A DNA stretch of 64,000 nucleotides. Origin: Galbibacter sp048266365. Its GTDB lineage: Bacteria; Bacteroidota; Bacteroidia; Flavobacteriales; Flavobacteriaceae. This document shows positions 17,240 through 24,885 of this stretch, piece after piece. The number at the start of each line of letters is the position of its first letter. Position 1 is the stretch's first letter. The stretch covers positions 186,001-250,000 of the forward strand of contig NZ_JBLWZP010000001.1 of assembly GCF_048266365.1 (NCBI RefSeq), in the 5' to 3' direction. Position numbers and translations under genes: made by a program. The notes below the pieces were generated by a model, which was not told the DNA's origin, ran no database searches, and saw nothing but the letters and a program-made list of their open reading frames with translations.

Positions 17240-17617
17240 CTACGTTATTTTATCATCTTTCTTTTGATACGTTAAGTTTGTAGGGTTTAGATCTTTATAG
17301 GGAGCGATTAAATGGCGTAACCCATCTCATATAAAGTGCTGTAAAGATAAGAAAGAACAGGAACATTTAACAATTTGCCACCCCTTAAAGCGCTGGATTT
17401 TCCGATGTAAGTGCAAAACAATAACAGATCTGAAGCGAAAAATCAGGGCTTTGGGTCGACAAACACCGCTCACCCTATAGTTAATCGTACATCCATCTTT
17501 TTAGTGCATTTATATAAACAGGGACTCTTTTAGCCCACATTAAAACAGTAATTTTCAAATCTATTATAAACCAACTATTGTTCAATTAAAAGCTTTATTT
17601 TTGACAAAAATTAGTAT
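17240..17617. other. intergenic region between divergent hydrolase and nuclease genes
   Basis: This 378-bp stretch carries the promoters of the two divergent genes. Only the candidate box at 17578-17603 is recognisable. No RNA gene or coding frame is supported. Confidence 0.5.
17578..17603 (+). promoter_or_regulatory. candidate Bacteroidota promoter for the S1/P1 nuclease gene
   Basis: TTG at 17578-17580 and TATTTTTG at 17596-17603 match the -33 and -7 elements of Bacteroidota promoters, but the 15-nt spacer is shorter than usual. The start codon is 14 bp downstream, so the leader would be very short. Confidence 0.35.
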
Positions 17618-18388
17618 ATGCGTTTATTATTTATAGTGCTGTTGTTGACAGTACAGCAAATGACGGCCACTGAATTCTTTTGGGGAAAAACAGGGCATAG
17701 AGTAGTAGGGGAAGTTGCTCAGCAAAATATTAAAAAAAGTACACTCAAAAAGATAGAGAAATTGCTAGACGGCCAGAGTTTGGCACTAGTGGCCAACTTT
17801 GGAGATGATATTAAATCAGATCCTCGTTACAGAAAATTTGGTTCCTGGCATTATGTTAATATAGCGCCAGGTCAAAAATATGGTGATGAACCCCCATATA
17901 AATACGGTGATATAGTAACGGGTATTCAAAAATGTATAGCCGTAGTTCAAGATAAGGATGCATCTAAGGAAGACAGAGTATTTTATCTGAAATTATTGAT
18001 CCATTTTGTGGGTGACCTTCATCAGCCCATGCACGTAGGTTACGCAAAAGACAAAGGTGGCAATGATCTTCAAGTACGTTGGTTTAATAAAGGAACGAAT
18101 TTACACCGTCTTTGGGATAGTAATATGATCGAATCTTACGATATGAGTTATACAGAGTTAAGCGAAAACCTTCCAATACTAAGTAAAGAAGAAAAAGAGC
18201 GTATTGTTCAAGGTAATCTTCTGGACTGGGTTGTTGATTCACAAGAAATCGCCAAAGATGTTTACGCCTCTGTTGAGGTAGGAGACAAGTTAGGTTACAC
18301 TTATATGTATGAGCATTTTGATACTGTAAAAATGCAATTGGAAAAAGGGGGACTTCGCCTAGCGAAACTTCTTGATGAAATACTTTAA
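17618..18388 (+). CDS. S1/P1-family nuclease, secreted
   Basis: The 256-aa protein has a signal peptide, after which the mature chain should start near WGKTGHRVVGEVA (about residue 23); in this family the N-terminal Trp and a nearby His bind zinc. Further zinc-site motifs are SWHYVN near 78, LIHFVGDLHQPMHVGYAKD near 127-145 with GGNDLQV, and LHRLWDSN near 160. S1/P1 nucleases cut single-stranded DNA and RNA; secreted ones scavenge nucleotides and phosphate. It is transcribed alone and ends at a strong terminator. Confidence 0.93.
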   Translation: MRLLFIVLLLTVQQMTATEFFWGKTGHRVVGEVAQQNIKKSTLKKIEKLLDGQSLALVANFGDDIKSDPRYRKFGSWHYVNIAPGQKYGDEPPYKYGDIVTGIQKCIAVVQDKDASKEDRVFYLKLLIHFVGDLHQPMHVGYAKDKGGNDLQVRWFNKGTNLHRLWDSNMIESYDMSYTELSENLPILSKEEKERIVQGNLLDWVVDSQEIAKDVYASVEVGDKLGYTYMYEHFDTVKMQLEKGGLRLAKLLDEIL

Positions 18389-18433
18389 ACTTTGGGGTTA
18401 AAAGCACAATTCACGACCCTTAGGTTACAAGAT

Positions 18434-18484
18434 AAAACAACCGGTATCGAGTTCTTAAAGCAGCCGCTACCGGTTGTTTTTTTT
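18434..18484. terminator. bidirectional terminator between convergent genes
   Basis: A perfect 13-bp stem (18434-18446 with 18468-18480) and a T-run on the plus strand end the nuclease gene. The A-run on the 5' side gives four Ts on the other strand, so it can also serve the convergent dioxygenase gene. Confidence 0.85.
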
Positions 18485-18493
18485 ATACGGTTT

Positions 18494-19438
18494 TTAATAT
18501 TTGTCTAATCCCAACAGTCTTTTGCCCCGCTGGGACAATACAGCGATAGGGTAATTGCGTTCTCTTTGTAAGGGATCACCCGGATAAGCATCATCCTGTG
18601 GTGCCAGTCTATCATGCCAAGCATTAACTCTCCACTGTCTCAGCTCTTCATTTTTTTCATCCGCAGGAATCATTGTGATGTATTGTGCAATACGAACTTT
18701 ATCACTATTGTTTGGACGGATGCCATGAGGTTGTGAACTGTTGAAAATCATTAAATCTCCTGCTTCCATTTTCACCTTAGTAGGAGTGAAGCCTGTGGTG
18801 TCCGGTTTAAAACGGTTTCTGTCCTTCGGTTGTGTGAGTTTCCAAGTATCATAGTTTCTATACAATTCCGGGATACACTGGAAACCTCCCATATTCTCAT
18901 CGGTCTGATCTACCAATGCCAAAACACCTTGTACGTACTGTGGCTTGGTTTGCGGATCATAATCCCAGTGGATAAAACCTTTATGCTGGTGACCAGGTCT
19001 AGATGGTAAGTTTAGATTTGCTCTATCAATACTCACCCATAACTTCTCTGTTCCCCATATATCAGCAAAGGCCTGATGAACTCTTTCACTTTGACGATTG
19101 TCCCAAAGTATCTGGTTGTTATAAACTTCTACCATACCGGAATTGTTCAACTCTTTCATCTTATGGTGAGTATCTGCTCGCTTGTACCAAGTTTCACTGT
19201 CATCAGGGTCTTTATCTTCAAATTCCCATATAAAGGCCGCGCTTTTAGCTGCCTGCTCCTTTGAGATGGCATTTTTGATAATGACATATCCATTGTCTAT
19301 CCAAAATTGCCAATCTGCTTCTGATAATACCCGTAAAGGTTCACCATTGGCCCTAGTGGATAATTTGGGGTTGTTTTTTGTTCGCATTGATGGGTCACCC
19401 GGGGTGGCCTGCACCTCCATTTTCTTTCTTACTTCCAT
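18494..19438 (-). CDS. phytanoyl-CoA dioxygenase-like Fe(II)/2-oxoglutarate oxygenase
   Basis: The 314-aa cytoplasmic protein matches the PhyH fold. The iron triad is visible as His157-x-Asp159 in IHWDYD and His238 in SSQPHGIRPN, with Arg249 (KVRIAQY) placed to bind 2-oxoglutarate. An N-terminal segment WQFWIDNGYVIIKNAI is the family's usual opening helix and strand. PhyH proteins hydroxylate diverse small molecules, from lipids to ectoine and secondary metabolites; the substrate is unknown. It is divergent from an AraC regulator (start 19601), which is the likely controller. Confidence 0.85.
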   Translation of the reverse strand: MEVRKKMEVQATPGDPSMRTKNNPKLSTRANGEPLRVLSEADWQFWIDNGYVIIKNAISKEQAAKSAAFIWEFEDKDPDDSETWYKRADTHHKMKELNNSGMVEVYNNQILWDNRQSERVHQAFADIWGTEKLWVSIDRANLNLPSRPGHQHKGFIHWDYDPQTKPQYVQGVLALVDQTDENMGGFQCIPELYRNYDTWKLTQPKDRNRFKPDTTGFTPTKVKMEAGDLMIFNSSQPHGIRPNNSDKVRIAQYITMIPADEKNEELRQWRVNAWHDRLAPQDDAYPGDPLQRERNYPIAVLSQRGKRLLGLDKY

Positions 19439-19600
19439 GTTATTAGTTTTTTTGATTGTATTATTTTTTTGAGTTTCTTAATTAAGACTTTACAAAATTG
19501 AGAACAATTGATCGTTTTGCTTTTTACGCTAATGACCAATTCTTGCTCTCCATTGACATTTTTGCTTATATTTATTGTAATTTGTATTCAATATAAGGTT

Positions 19601-20455
19601 ATGAAGATTGTAAAAGAAGAAATAGAGATTGATAAGCATTGTTCCTTTAGGGTGTTTTCTCCCAGACTTAAAAACTACTTTTATTGGCATTACCATCCAG
19701 AAATAGAACTGGTTTTTGTAGAAGCTACCAATGGAATTAGACATGTTGGAAAGAACATCTCTGATTTTGAAGATAGCGATCTGGTGCTTATAGGTTCTAA
19801 TGTACCCCATCTCAACTTTGATTATGGGATTGCAACCGATTATCATCAAATCGTGGTGCAGTTAAGAGAGAATTTCCTTGAAACCAATATTGCACCTATA
19901 CCTGAATTCGGACCGATCATGAAACTACTGGAAGATTCTTATCTGGGTTTGTCCTTCTATGGACAAACCAAAGAAAAGGTGGTTGAAAAACTGAAACAGA
20001 TTTATTTGAGAGATAATTTCTTTTCCCTATTGGATCTGATGGAGATCCTACAAATACTGGCAGTTTCAACAGAATTCGAGAGACTTAATAAAGAAGACAC
20101 AAGAATCCGCTTCTTTCTACATGACAAAATTAGAATGGGAACTGTATACCACTATATCCATGAGAACTATGATAAGAATCCCGATGTCAATGAGATCGCT
20201 GATCAGGTACACCTAAGCACCTCTGCCTTTTGCAGGTACTTTAAAAAACAAACCGATATTACATTTACGGACTTTGTCAATCGCTATCGTATCAATCAAG
20301 CAAAAACCTATTTGCTACAAGAGGGGGCTATTTCAGAAGTATGCTACCGCGTCGGTTACCAGAGTATTTCATATTTCAATAAGTTATTTAAAGAACTAGT
20401 TGGAGAGACCCCTTCGGCCTTTAAGAGACGCTATTCTACTAGCGCAAGGTCTTAA
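19601..20455 (+). CDS. AraC-family regulator with N-terminal cupin domain
   Basis: From ATG 19601 the product is 284 aa: a cupin sensor domain (about 1-140) with FYWHYHPEIELVFVE near residue 27, and two C-terminal helix-turn-helix motifs (NEIADQVHLSTSAFCRYFKK, then YRVGYQSISYFNKLFKE) ending in GETPSAFKRRY. A longer frame opening at 19508 begins with an unrelated hydrophobic stretch overlapping the promoter region and is less likely. It is divergent from the PhyH-like gene and probably senses a small carbohydrate or related ligand. It is a paralogue of the regulator at 27450-28325. Confidence 0.88.
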   Translation: MKIVKEEIEIDKHCSFRVFSPRLKNYFYWHYHPEIELVFVEATNGIRHVGKNISDFEDSDLVLIGSNVPHLNFDYGIATDYHQIVVQLRENFLETNIAPIPEFGPIMKLLEDSYLGLSFYGQTKEKVVEKLKQIYLRDNFFSLLDLMEILQILAVSTEFERLNKEDTRIRFFLHDKIRMGTVYHYIHENYDKNPDVNEIADQVHLSTSAFCRYFKKQTDITFTDFVNRYRINQAKTYLLQEGAISEVCYRVGYQSISYFNKLFKELVGETPSAFKRRYSTSARS

Positions 20456-20474
20456 GTCTTTATCGATTTTAACC

Positions 20475-20515
20475 ATAAAAAATGCCTGGCTTAAAGTTTG
20501 ATTAAGCCAGGCATT
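20475..20515 (-). terminator. terminator of the His/Tyr-rich protein gene
   Basis: A perfect 14-bp stem (20481-20494 with 20502-20515, 7-nt loop) is followed on the minus strand by a run of Ts (20477-20482). It lies 33 bp after the leftward gene and may also stop the convergent AraC transcript. Confidence 0.85.
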
Positions 20516-20547
20516 CAATTACCAACTATTATAAAAAATTTAGATTT

Positions 20548-21060
20548 CTAAAAAATCCCTAAACTTAAATTAGGAGTGCTTATTCTAACACTAGGAGTAC
20601 TTACTCTAACAGTTGTTCTACTACTGCTTCTTCTTGGATATCTATCATAGTAGTTATCGTATCCATGATAGTAAAAAGTAGCATGGTTGTAGTAATCATG
20701 CCCATGGTGACAGTGGGTATCACAGTGGTCATAATGACTTGCATAAGCCCGTTTTTTAGCTTTCATATATGCTTTATAGGCTTTTCGGTCTCTTTTCTTT
20801 AGATCCTTCTCATATTTTTTTCGAGCCTTCCAAAATGCTTTCGCATCAGCTTCTGATCTAGCATGATATTGTTGTTCATATCTAGCATCGTTATATGCTA
20901 ATTCAGAGTAATAATCCATACTACCGTGATCTCTATATGCTACATGTTTATTTCCATGTGCTTTACCATTATTTTTATATGATGCATTAGATCGTTGAGC
21001 AGTTGCTCCAAACGAAAAGGCTAATGCTATTACCAGTATTATTGTTTTAATTGATTTCAT
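20548..21060 (-). CDS. secreted His/Tyr-rich basic protein of unknown function
   Basis: From ATG 21060 the product is 170 aa and begins with a clear signal peptide (MKSIKTIILVIALAFSFG, cleavage after ATA-Q). The mature chain has a charged Lys/Arg-rich helical part (about 75-110, KKYEKDLKKRDRKAYKAYMK) and then a His/Tyr-rich part (about 112-145) with HCDTHCHHGHDYY that could bind metal ions. The tail is Ser/Arg/Thr-rich. An upstream in-frame start at 21150 would hide the signal peptide and is unlikely. I do not recognise a family; location should be periplasmic or surface. Confidence 0.65.
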   Translation of the reverse strand: MKSIKTIILVIALAFSFGATAQRSNASYKNNGKAHGNKHVAYRDHGSMDYYSELAYNDARYEQQYHARSEADAKAFWKARKKYEKDLKKRDRKAYKAYMKAKKRAYASHYDHCDTHCHHGHDYYNHATFYYHGYDNYYDRYPRRSSSRTTVRVSTPSVRISTPNLSLGIF

Positions 21061-21199
21061 AACGCTAAATTTTAATTTGTTGTTAATACTAATACTCCTT
21101 AAAATTGTTTTTTCAATCTTTTGCTTTAGTATATTCAATATGCGTGCCAAAATGAATTTGGTGTACTGAATTTAAAATAGCAAATGTGCCGTTAAGCCC

Positions 21200-21970
21200 C
21201 TATTTACCACCGTTTGCGCGTAAATCAGAAATACACTGATCATCAAGTCCGGGAGCAGAGCTAGCACCAGTTAAGTTTGCTAATCCAGTACCACTTTCTG
21301 CTGCCCAGTACATCAAACAGCTTTCATTGTCGCAGTGTCTTTCATGCTCGGCATCTTCATGATTTTCTACCATGGTAGCCCCGAAATTGGTAAGACCTAG
21401 GATATGTCCGAATTCATGGGTGATTACAGTGGTTTCTAAAAGTTCTCTACTAGGCCCAAAAGCATCGTCACTGAATTTTTGTATGGACTGTTGGTAGATT
21501 ACAAAAGAGGTATTTCTATACGCCGTACCCAATACTGTAGTGGAGTCCGTATCTTCACTTGAAACACCATCTGAAAAATAAACCCATAAGGCTATTTGAT
21601 CATCGAGGTTGTAATTTGTCCTATTAGCATCTTCGATACTCACAATATCCTCTATAGTGTAATTAGATTTTCCGGAAGCGGTTATAGCCCTTGACTCTAC
21701 AATAATCCCGTTTGGTTTGTAAGTCCTGTTTTTAATAAATTCCACAAAATTATCAACACTACTTTGTGAAGGTTTTTGTCCCTGTACATACACCAATTCG
21801 ATAAGCATGCTCTTATATCTGTCATCAGATAGCAGATCGTGAGAAGAACTTCCGGTTATTTTTTGGTTTAGCGATTTATCAATGTGATTCTCATCGATGT
21901 TTAAATCTTCATCTTTAGAACAAGCCATAAAGACCAGAACGATCCATCCAAATTTTAATAGTGTTTTCAT
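21200..21970 (-). CDS. metzincin-like metalloprotease lipoprotein
   Basis: The 256-aa protein has a lipobox FMAC (Cys17). The zinc helix is HEFGHILGLTNFG, with His185, Glu186 and His189, and Gly192 as in metzincins. The third ligand expected six residues after His189 is Asn195 instead of His or Asp. Downstream lie NHEDAEHERH (His204, His209, His212) and a CLMYW Met-turn at 218-222, with Cys213 and Cys218 likely in a disulfide. Flavobacteria carry a family of this type annotated as membrane metalloprotease; the substrate is unknown. It lies 97 bp downstream of the repeat lipoprotein, with a hairpin between. Confidence 0.75.
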   Translation of the reverse strand: MKTLLKFGWIVLVFMACSKDEDLNIDENHIDKSLNQKITGSSSHDLLSDDRYKSMLIELVYVQGQKPSQSSVDNFVEFIKNRTYKPNGIIVESRAITASGKSNYTIEDIVSIEDANRTNYNLDDQIALWVYFSDGVSSEDTDSTTVLGTAYRNTSFVIYQQSIQKFSDDAFGPSRELLETTVITHEFGHILGLTNFGATMVENHEDAEHERHCDNESCLMYWAAESGTGLANLTGASSAPGLDDQCISDLRANGGK

Positions 21971-21990
21971 ATCTTTTGTTTTTTAAATTA

Positions 21991-22020
21991 TGTAAACAGC
22001 TGCCGGTTTCCCGACAGCTG
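21991..22020 (-). terminator. hairpin with GAAA tetraloop between two lipoprotein genes
   Basis: On the minus strand a 10-bp stem (22020-22011 with 22006-21997, one G-U) closes a GAAA tetraloop, followed by a TTTACATAATTT stretch. It sits after the repeat lipoprotein and before the protease, so it may terminate or reduce read-through. Confidence 0.55.
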
Positions 22021-22067
22021 CTCCACCACTAAAAATGGTGACCAACCAACCATGTCAATACAAGGTG

Positions 22068-23117
22068 TTATATTTTGTTTAAAGTAAGTGTGACTTCTGC
22101 ATTGGTAGTGCTTTGTAATACTATTGACGAATCATCATCATCAAAATCCACTACTTTCCATTGCTGGCTGAGTACACTAAAGGTTGCATTTCCTGAGAAG
22201 TTTAGTTCTAAGAAAACCTCTGTAGCAGATGCTACTTTATAAGTTCCTTCTACGGTACCTATAGCTGTGTTAATCGCTGTAAGGCTGTAATCGTTTGCAA
22301 AATCAATCGTGTACTCTGCATAATCTGCAGATTTTTCTACACCTGCATTTATAAAGGAGGCAACCTTAAAGCTACTTTGAACTAAAGCATCTTCTAATTC
22401 TTCCGCATCATCTTCAGCGTCATCTTCCATTTCTTCAACACCTATACATTCAGTAATACTACCTTTTAAGTCTGCATCACTGTGAAGTGTAACTGTTGTA
22501 TCTCCATTAACCGTTGCGGTAATTGGGTAATCTATAGCGAAGAATTCATCATCACCAAAATCATCCATGTAGGCGTACAACTCCATTTTAGATTGTATTA
22601 CAACACTACCTGTTTGCTCGAGACTCGCACTGTAGGTTAAAATTGTGATTGGGAAATCGATGTCAATACAAGAAATAGCGTCTTCTCCGTCATTTTCAAG
22701 ATCATCACAAGCATCCATTATAGCTTGGTATTCTGCTTGACTTGCTACAGTGATTTCAGTATAATTACTGGTCATAACAGTTATAGGAAATTGGAATGTA
22801 ATAAGATCATCATCGTCATTGAGTTCTGCTAAAATTTCTAAAACCAATTCGTATTGAGCCTGGCTTACTATAGATATTTCAGTACCGTTTACAGTGGCAA
22901 CCACCGGCAATACGATTGATGAACAAGAAGTGTCATCTAAAAAATCATCAAAGCTTCCATCATGCATGGCAGAACGCTCTAAGTTGTTTGCCGTTTGAGA
23001 GTTTGCAGTATTGGTGTTTGGGTTTTGTCCGTTTTCAACATCCACCTCATCTTGACAAGAGGTAAAGGAAAATAGTGTCGTTAAAATTAAAATACTTACT
23101 AGTTTTAAATTTTTCAT
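22068..23117 (-). CDS. acidic repeat lipoprotein with C-terminal lipocalin-like domain
   Basis: From ATG 23117 the product is 349 aa with lipobox FTSC (Cys21). Residues 67-226 hold four degenerate repeats of about 40-45 residues, each with a hydrophobic-Pro-hydrophobic strand (LPVVATVNG, FPITVMTSN, FPITILTYS, YPITATVNG) then a (V/L)-x-S-x-A/M helix start. Acidic runs separate them, the longest at about 229-244. The last 100 residues (about 247-349) look like a small beta-barrel, with DFANDYSLTA, GTYKV and WKVVDF as in lipocalin-like proteins. Function unknown; surface ligand binding is a guess. It is divergent from the FecI/FecR/TonB-receptor genes (start 23417). Confidence 0.65.
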   Translation of the reverse strand: MKNLKLVSILILTTLFSFTSCQDEVDVENGQNPNTNTANSQTANNLERSAMHDGSFDDFLDDTSCSSIVLPVVATVNGTEISIVSQAQYELVLEILAELNDDDDLITFQFPITVMTSNYTEITVASQAEYQAIMDACDDLENDGEDAISCIDIDFPITILTYSASLEQTGSVVIQSKMELYAYMDDFGDDEFFAIDYPITATVNGDTTVTLHSDADLKGSITECIGVEEMEDDAEDDAEELEDALVQSSFKVASFINAGVEKSADYAEYTIDFANDYSLTAINTAIGTVEGTYKVASATEVFLELNFSGNATFSVLSQQWKVVDFDDDDSSIVLQSTTNAEVTLTLNKI

Positions 23118-23416
23118 GATCGTAATTTTTAAATTATAAAGTTTCTTTTTCACATTCATAGCAATTTTTATTTTGCCTATGTATTAGTAAGACAACTACA
23201 TTTAACTTTACCCTAACTAAATTTAAAATAATTTGTAAATTTAAAAGGATGTTGCGTGGGATTATTAATCAGGACAGCTCGGGATATTAATCGTTACGAC
23301 CTATAAACACTGGATTATTTCACTTTTTTTTAAAGGTGTTTTTATTTTAAAATCAGCTAAAATATTTACCTTACTTTTGAAAAACATTAACTTAACGTCT
23401 CAAATTATCTATTTAG

Positions 23417-23926
23417 ATGGAAGAGAAGAAGCTCTGTGAAGAGCACTATTTCAATCATTTTTACCTGAAGCATATCCAATCGGCTAGCAATTTTGCTTAT
23501 TACAAATGCGGGGATAAAGATGGTGCTTTAGATCTGGTGCAAGATGCATTTTATAAAATATGGGAAAATTGTTCCAAGATTGATTTTACCAAAGCAAAGA
23601 CCTATTTATTCACCACGGTGAATAATTTATTCCTTAATAAGGTAAAACACAATAAGGTGGTTATGGATTATGCCAAGGATGCCCCTTTGATGGATAGAAC
23701 CAACGAAAGCCCAGAATATATTTTAGAAGAAGAAGAGTTTAAGGTCAAACTCCAAAACGCCATTGCTTTATTAACGGATAGCCAACGAGAGGTTTTTTTA
23801 TTAAACCGCATAGATGGTAAAAAATACAAAGAGATTGCTGATCTGTTGGACATCTCTCAAAAGGCAGTGGAGAAGCGTATGTCTGCAGCCTTAAAAATTT
23901 TACGAGAACATATTGACGGTATATAG
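23417..23926 (+). CDS. ECF (FecI-like) sigma factor
   Basis: The 169-aa protein has region 2 (DGALDLVQDAFYKIWEN, about residues 36-52) and region 4 (DSQREVFLLNRIDGKKYKEIADLLDISQKAVEKRMSAA spread over about 118-155 with a clear helix-turn-helix). It should direct RNA polymerase to the promoter of the outer-membrane receptor two genes downstream, under control of the FecR protein. It heads a sigma-FecR-receptor operon, the usual order of Bacteroidota cell-surface signalling loci. Confidence 0.93.
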   Translation: MEEKKLCEEHYFNHFYLKHIQSASNFAYYKCGDKDGALDLVQDAFYKIWENCSKIDFTKAKTYLFTTVNNLFLNKVKHNKVVMDYAKDAPLMDRTNESPEYILEEEEFKVKLQNAIALLTDSQREVFLLNRIDGKKYKEIADLLDISQKAVEKRMSAALKILREHIDGI

Positions 23927-23973
23927 GTAGGGTAAAACAGAATTCAGTTGTCTTAGTATTGAAGGAGTATAAA

Positions 23974-24885
23974 ATGAAAAACGAAAATAACATATTAAAA
24001 TGGTTTGATAACAAACTCTCTAAGGAAGAGGTTGAGGATTTAAAACGATCTGAAGACCTAGACACTTTAGAGCGGATATCCTTTTATGCCTCTCAATTAG
24101 AGCCGCCGAGGGTCGATAAACAAAAAGCTTTGGAGGTCTTTAGAGGCAGGGATATAAAGAAGCAGCAAACCAAAGTTATTCCGATTGGCTTTAAGGATTT
24201 TATGAAAGTCGCGGCTGTTGTTGCCGTGCTGCTTGTTTCGTCCTACTTTATATTCTTCAACAATATGAAGTCTTTCGAAACCCGAATCGCACAAACCCAA
24301 ACTATCGTTTTACCAGATACCTCTGAGGCGATATTAAATGCAAAATCTGAACTGGTTTACAATAAGAAAACTTGGAATGACAAACGGGACATAGAGCTCA
24401 ATGGTGAGGCCTTTTTTAAAGTGAGTAAAGGAGCCAAGTTTACGGTACACACATCCGCTGGAATGGTTCAAGTTTTGGGAACCCAATTTAATGTAAAAAA
24501 ACGCGAGAATTATTTTGAAGTGCAATGCTATGAAGGGTTGGTAGGGGTAACCTATAATGATAAAACCATAAAACTAAGCAAAGGAAAATCCTTTAAGGTA
24601 GTCAATGGAGACATTCAAGTAGTGAATGATTTTGTGGCCAAAACGCCTTCTTGGTTAGATAAAGAATCCAGTTTTGAGAAAACTCCTTTAAACCTAGTTG
24701 TCAGTGAACTAGAACGACAATATGACTTAGAGGTTAGCCTGGAGGCTATAGATGGTTCTCAATTGTTCACAGGTTCATTTACGCACAAGGATAAAAACAC
24801 CGCTTTACAATCCATTACAATTCCTTTAAACCTAAGTTATAGAATTGAAGGCAACAGGGTAACGATTTACGCATATGGGAAATAG
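23974..24885 (+). CDS. FecR-family anti-sigma regulator
   Basis: From ATG 23974, preceded by AAGGAG at 23962-23967, the product is 303 aa. A cytoplasmic N-terminal part (1-70) should hold the sigma factor, one membrane helix spans about 77-95 (VAAVVAVLLVSSYFIFF), and the periplasmic FecR domain follows (LNGEAFFKVSKG, VLGTQFNVK). A C-terminal DUF4974-like secretin fold (LNLVVSELERQYDLEV) should contact the STN domain of the receptor. It relays receptor occupancy to the ECF sigma factor 47 bp upstream and overlaps the receptor start by 11 nt. Confidence 0.93.
   Translation: MKNENNILKWFDNKLSKEEVEDLKRSEDLDTLERISFYASQLEPPRVDKQKALEVFRGRDIKKQQTKVIPIGFKDFMKVAAVVAVLLVSSYFIFFNNMKSFETRIAQTQTIVLPDTSEAILNAKSELVYNKKTWNDKRDIELNGEAFFKVSKGAKFTVHTSAGMVQVLGTQFNVKKRENYFEVQCYEGLVGVTYNDKTIKLSKGKSFKVVNGDIQVVNDFVAKTPSWLDKESSFEKTPLNLVVSELERQYDLEVSLEAIDGSQLFTGSFTHKDKNTALQSITIPLNLSYRIEGNRVTIYAYGK

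Noticed and set aside
19508..19600. Upstream extension of the AraC gene giving a membrane-like N-terminus
   Set aside because: The extra 31 residues have no counterpart in the paralogue at 27450-28325 and fall in the divergent promoter region.
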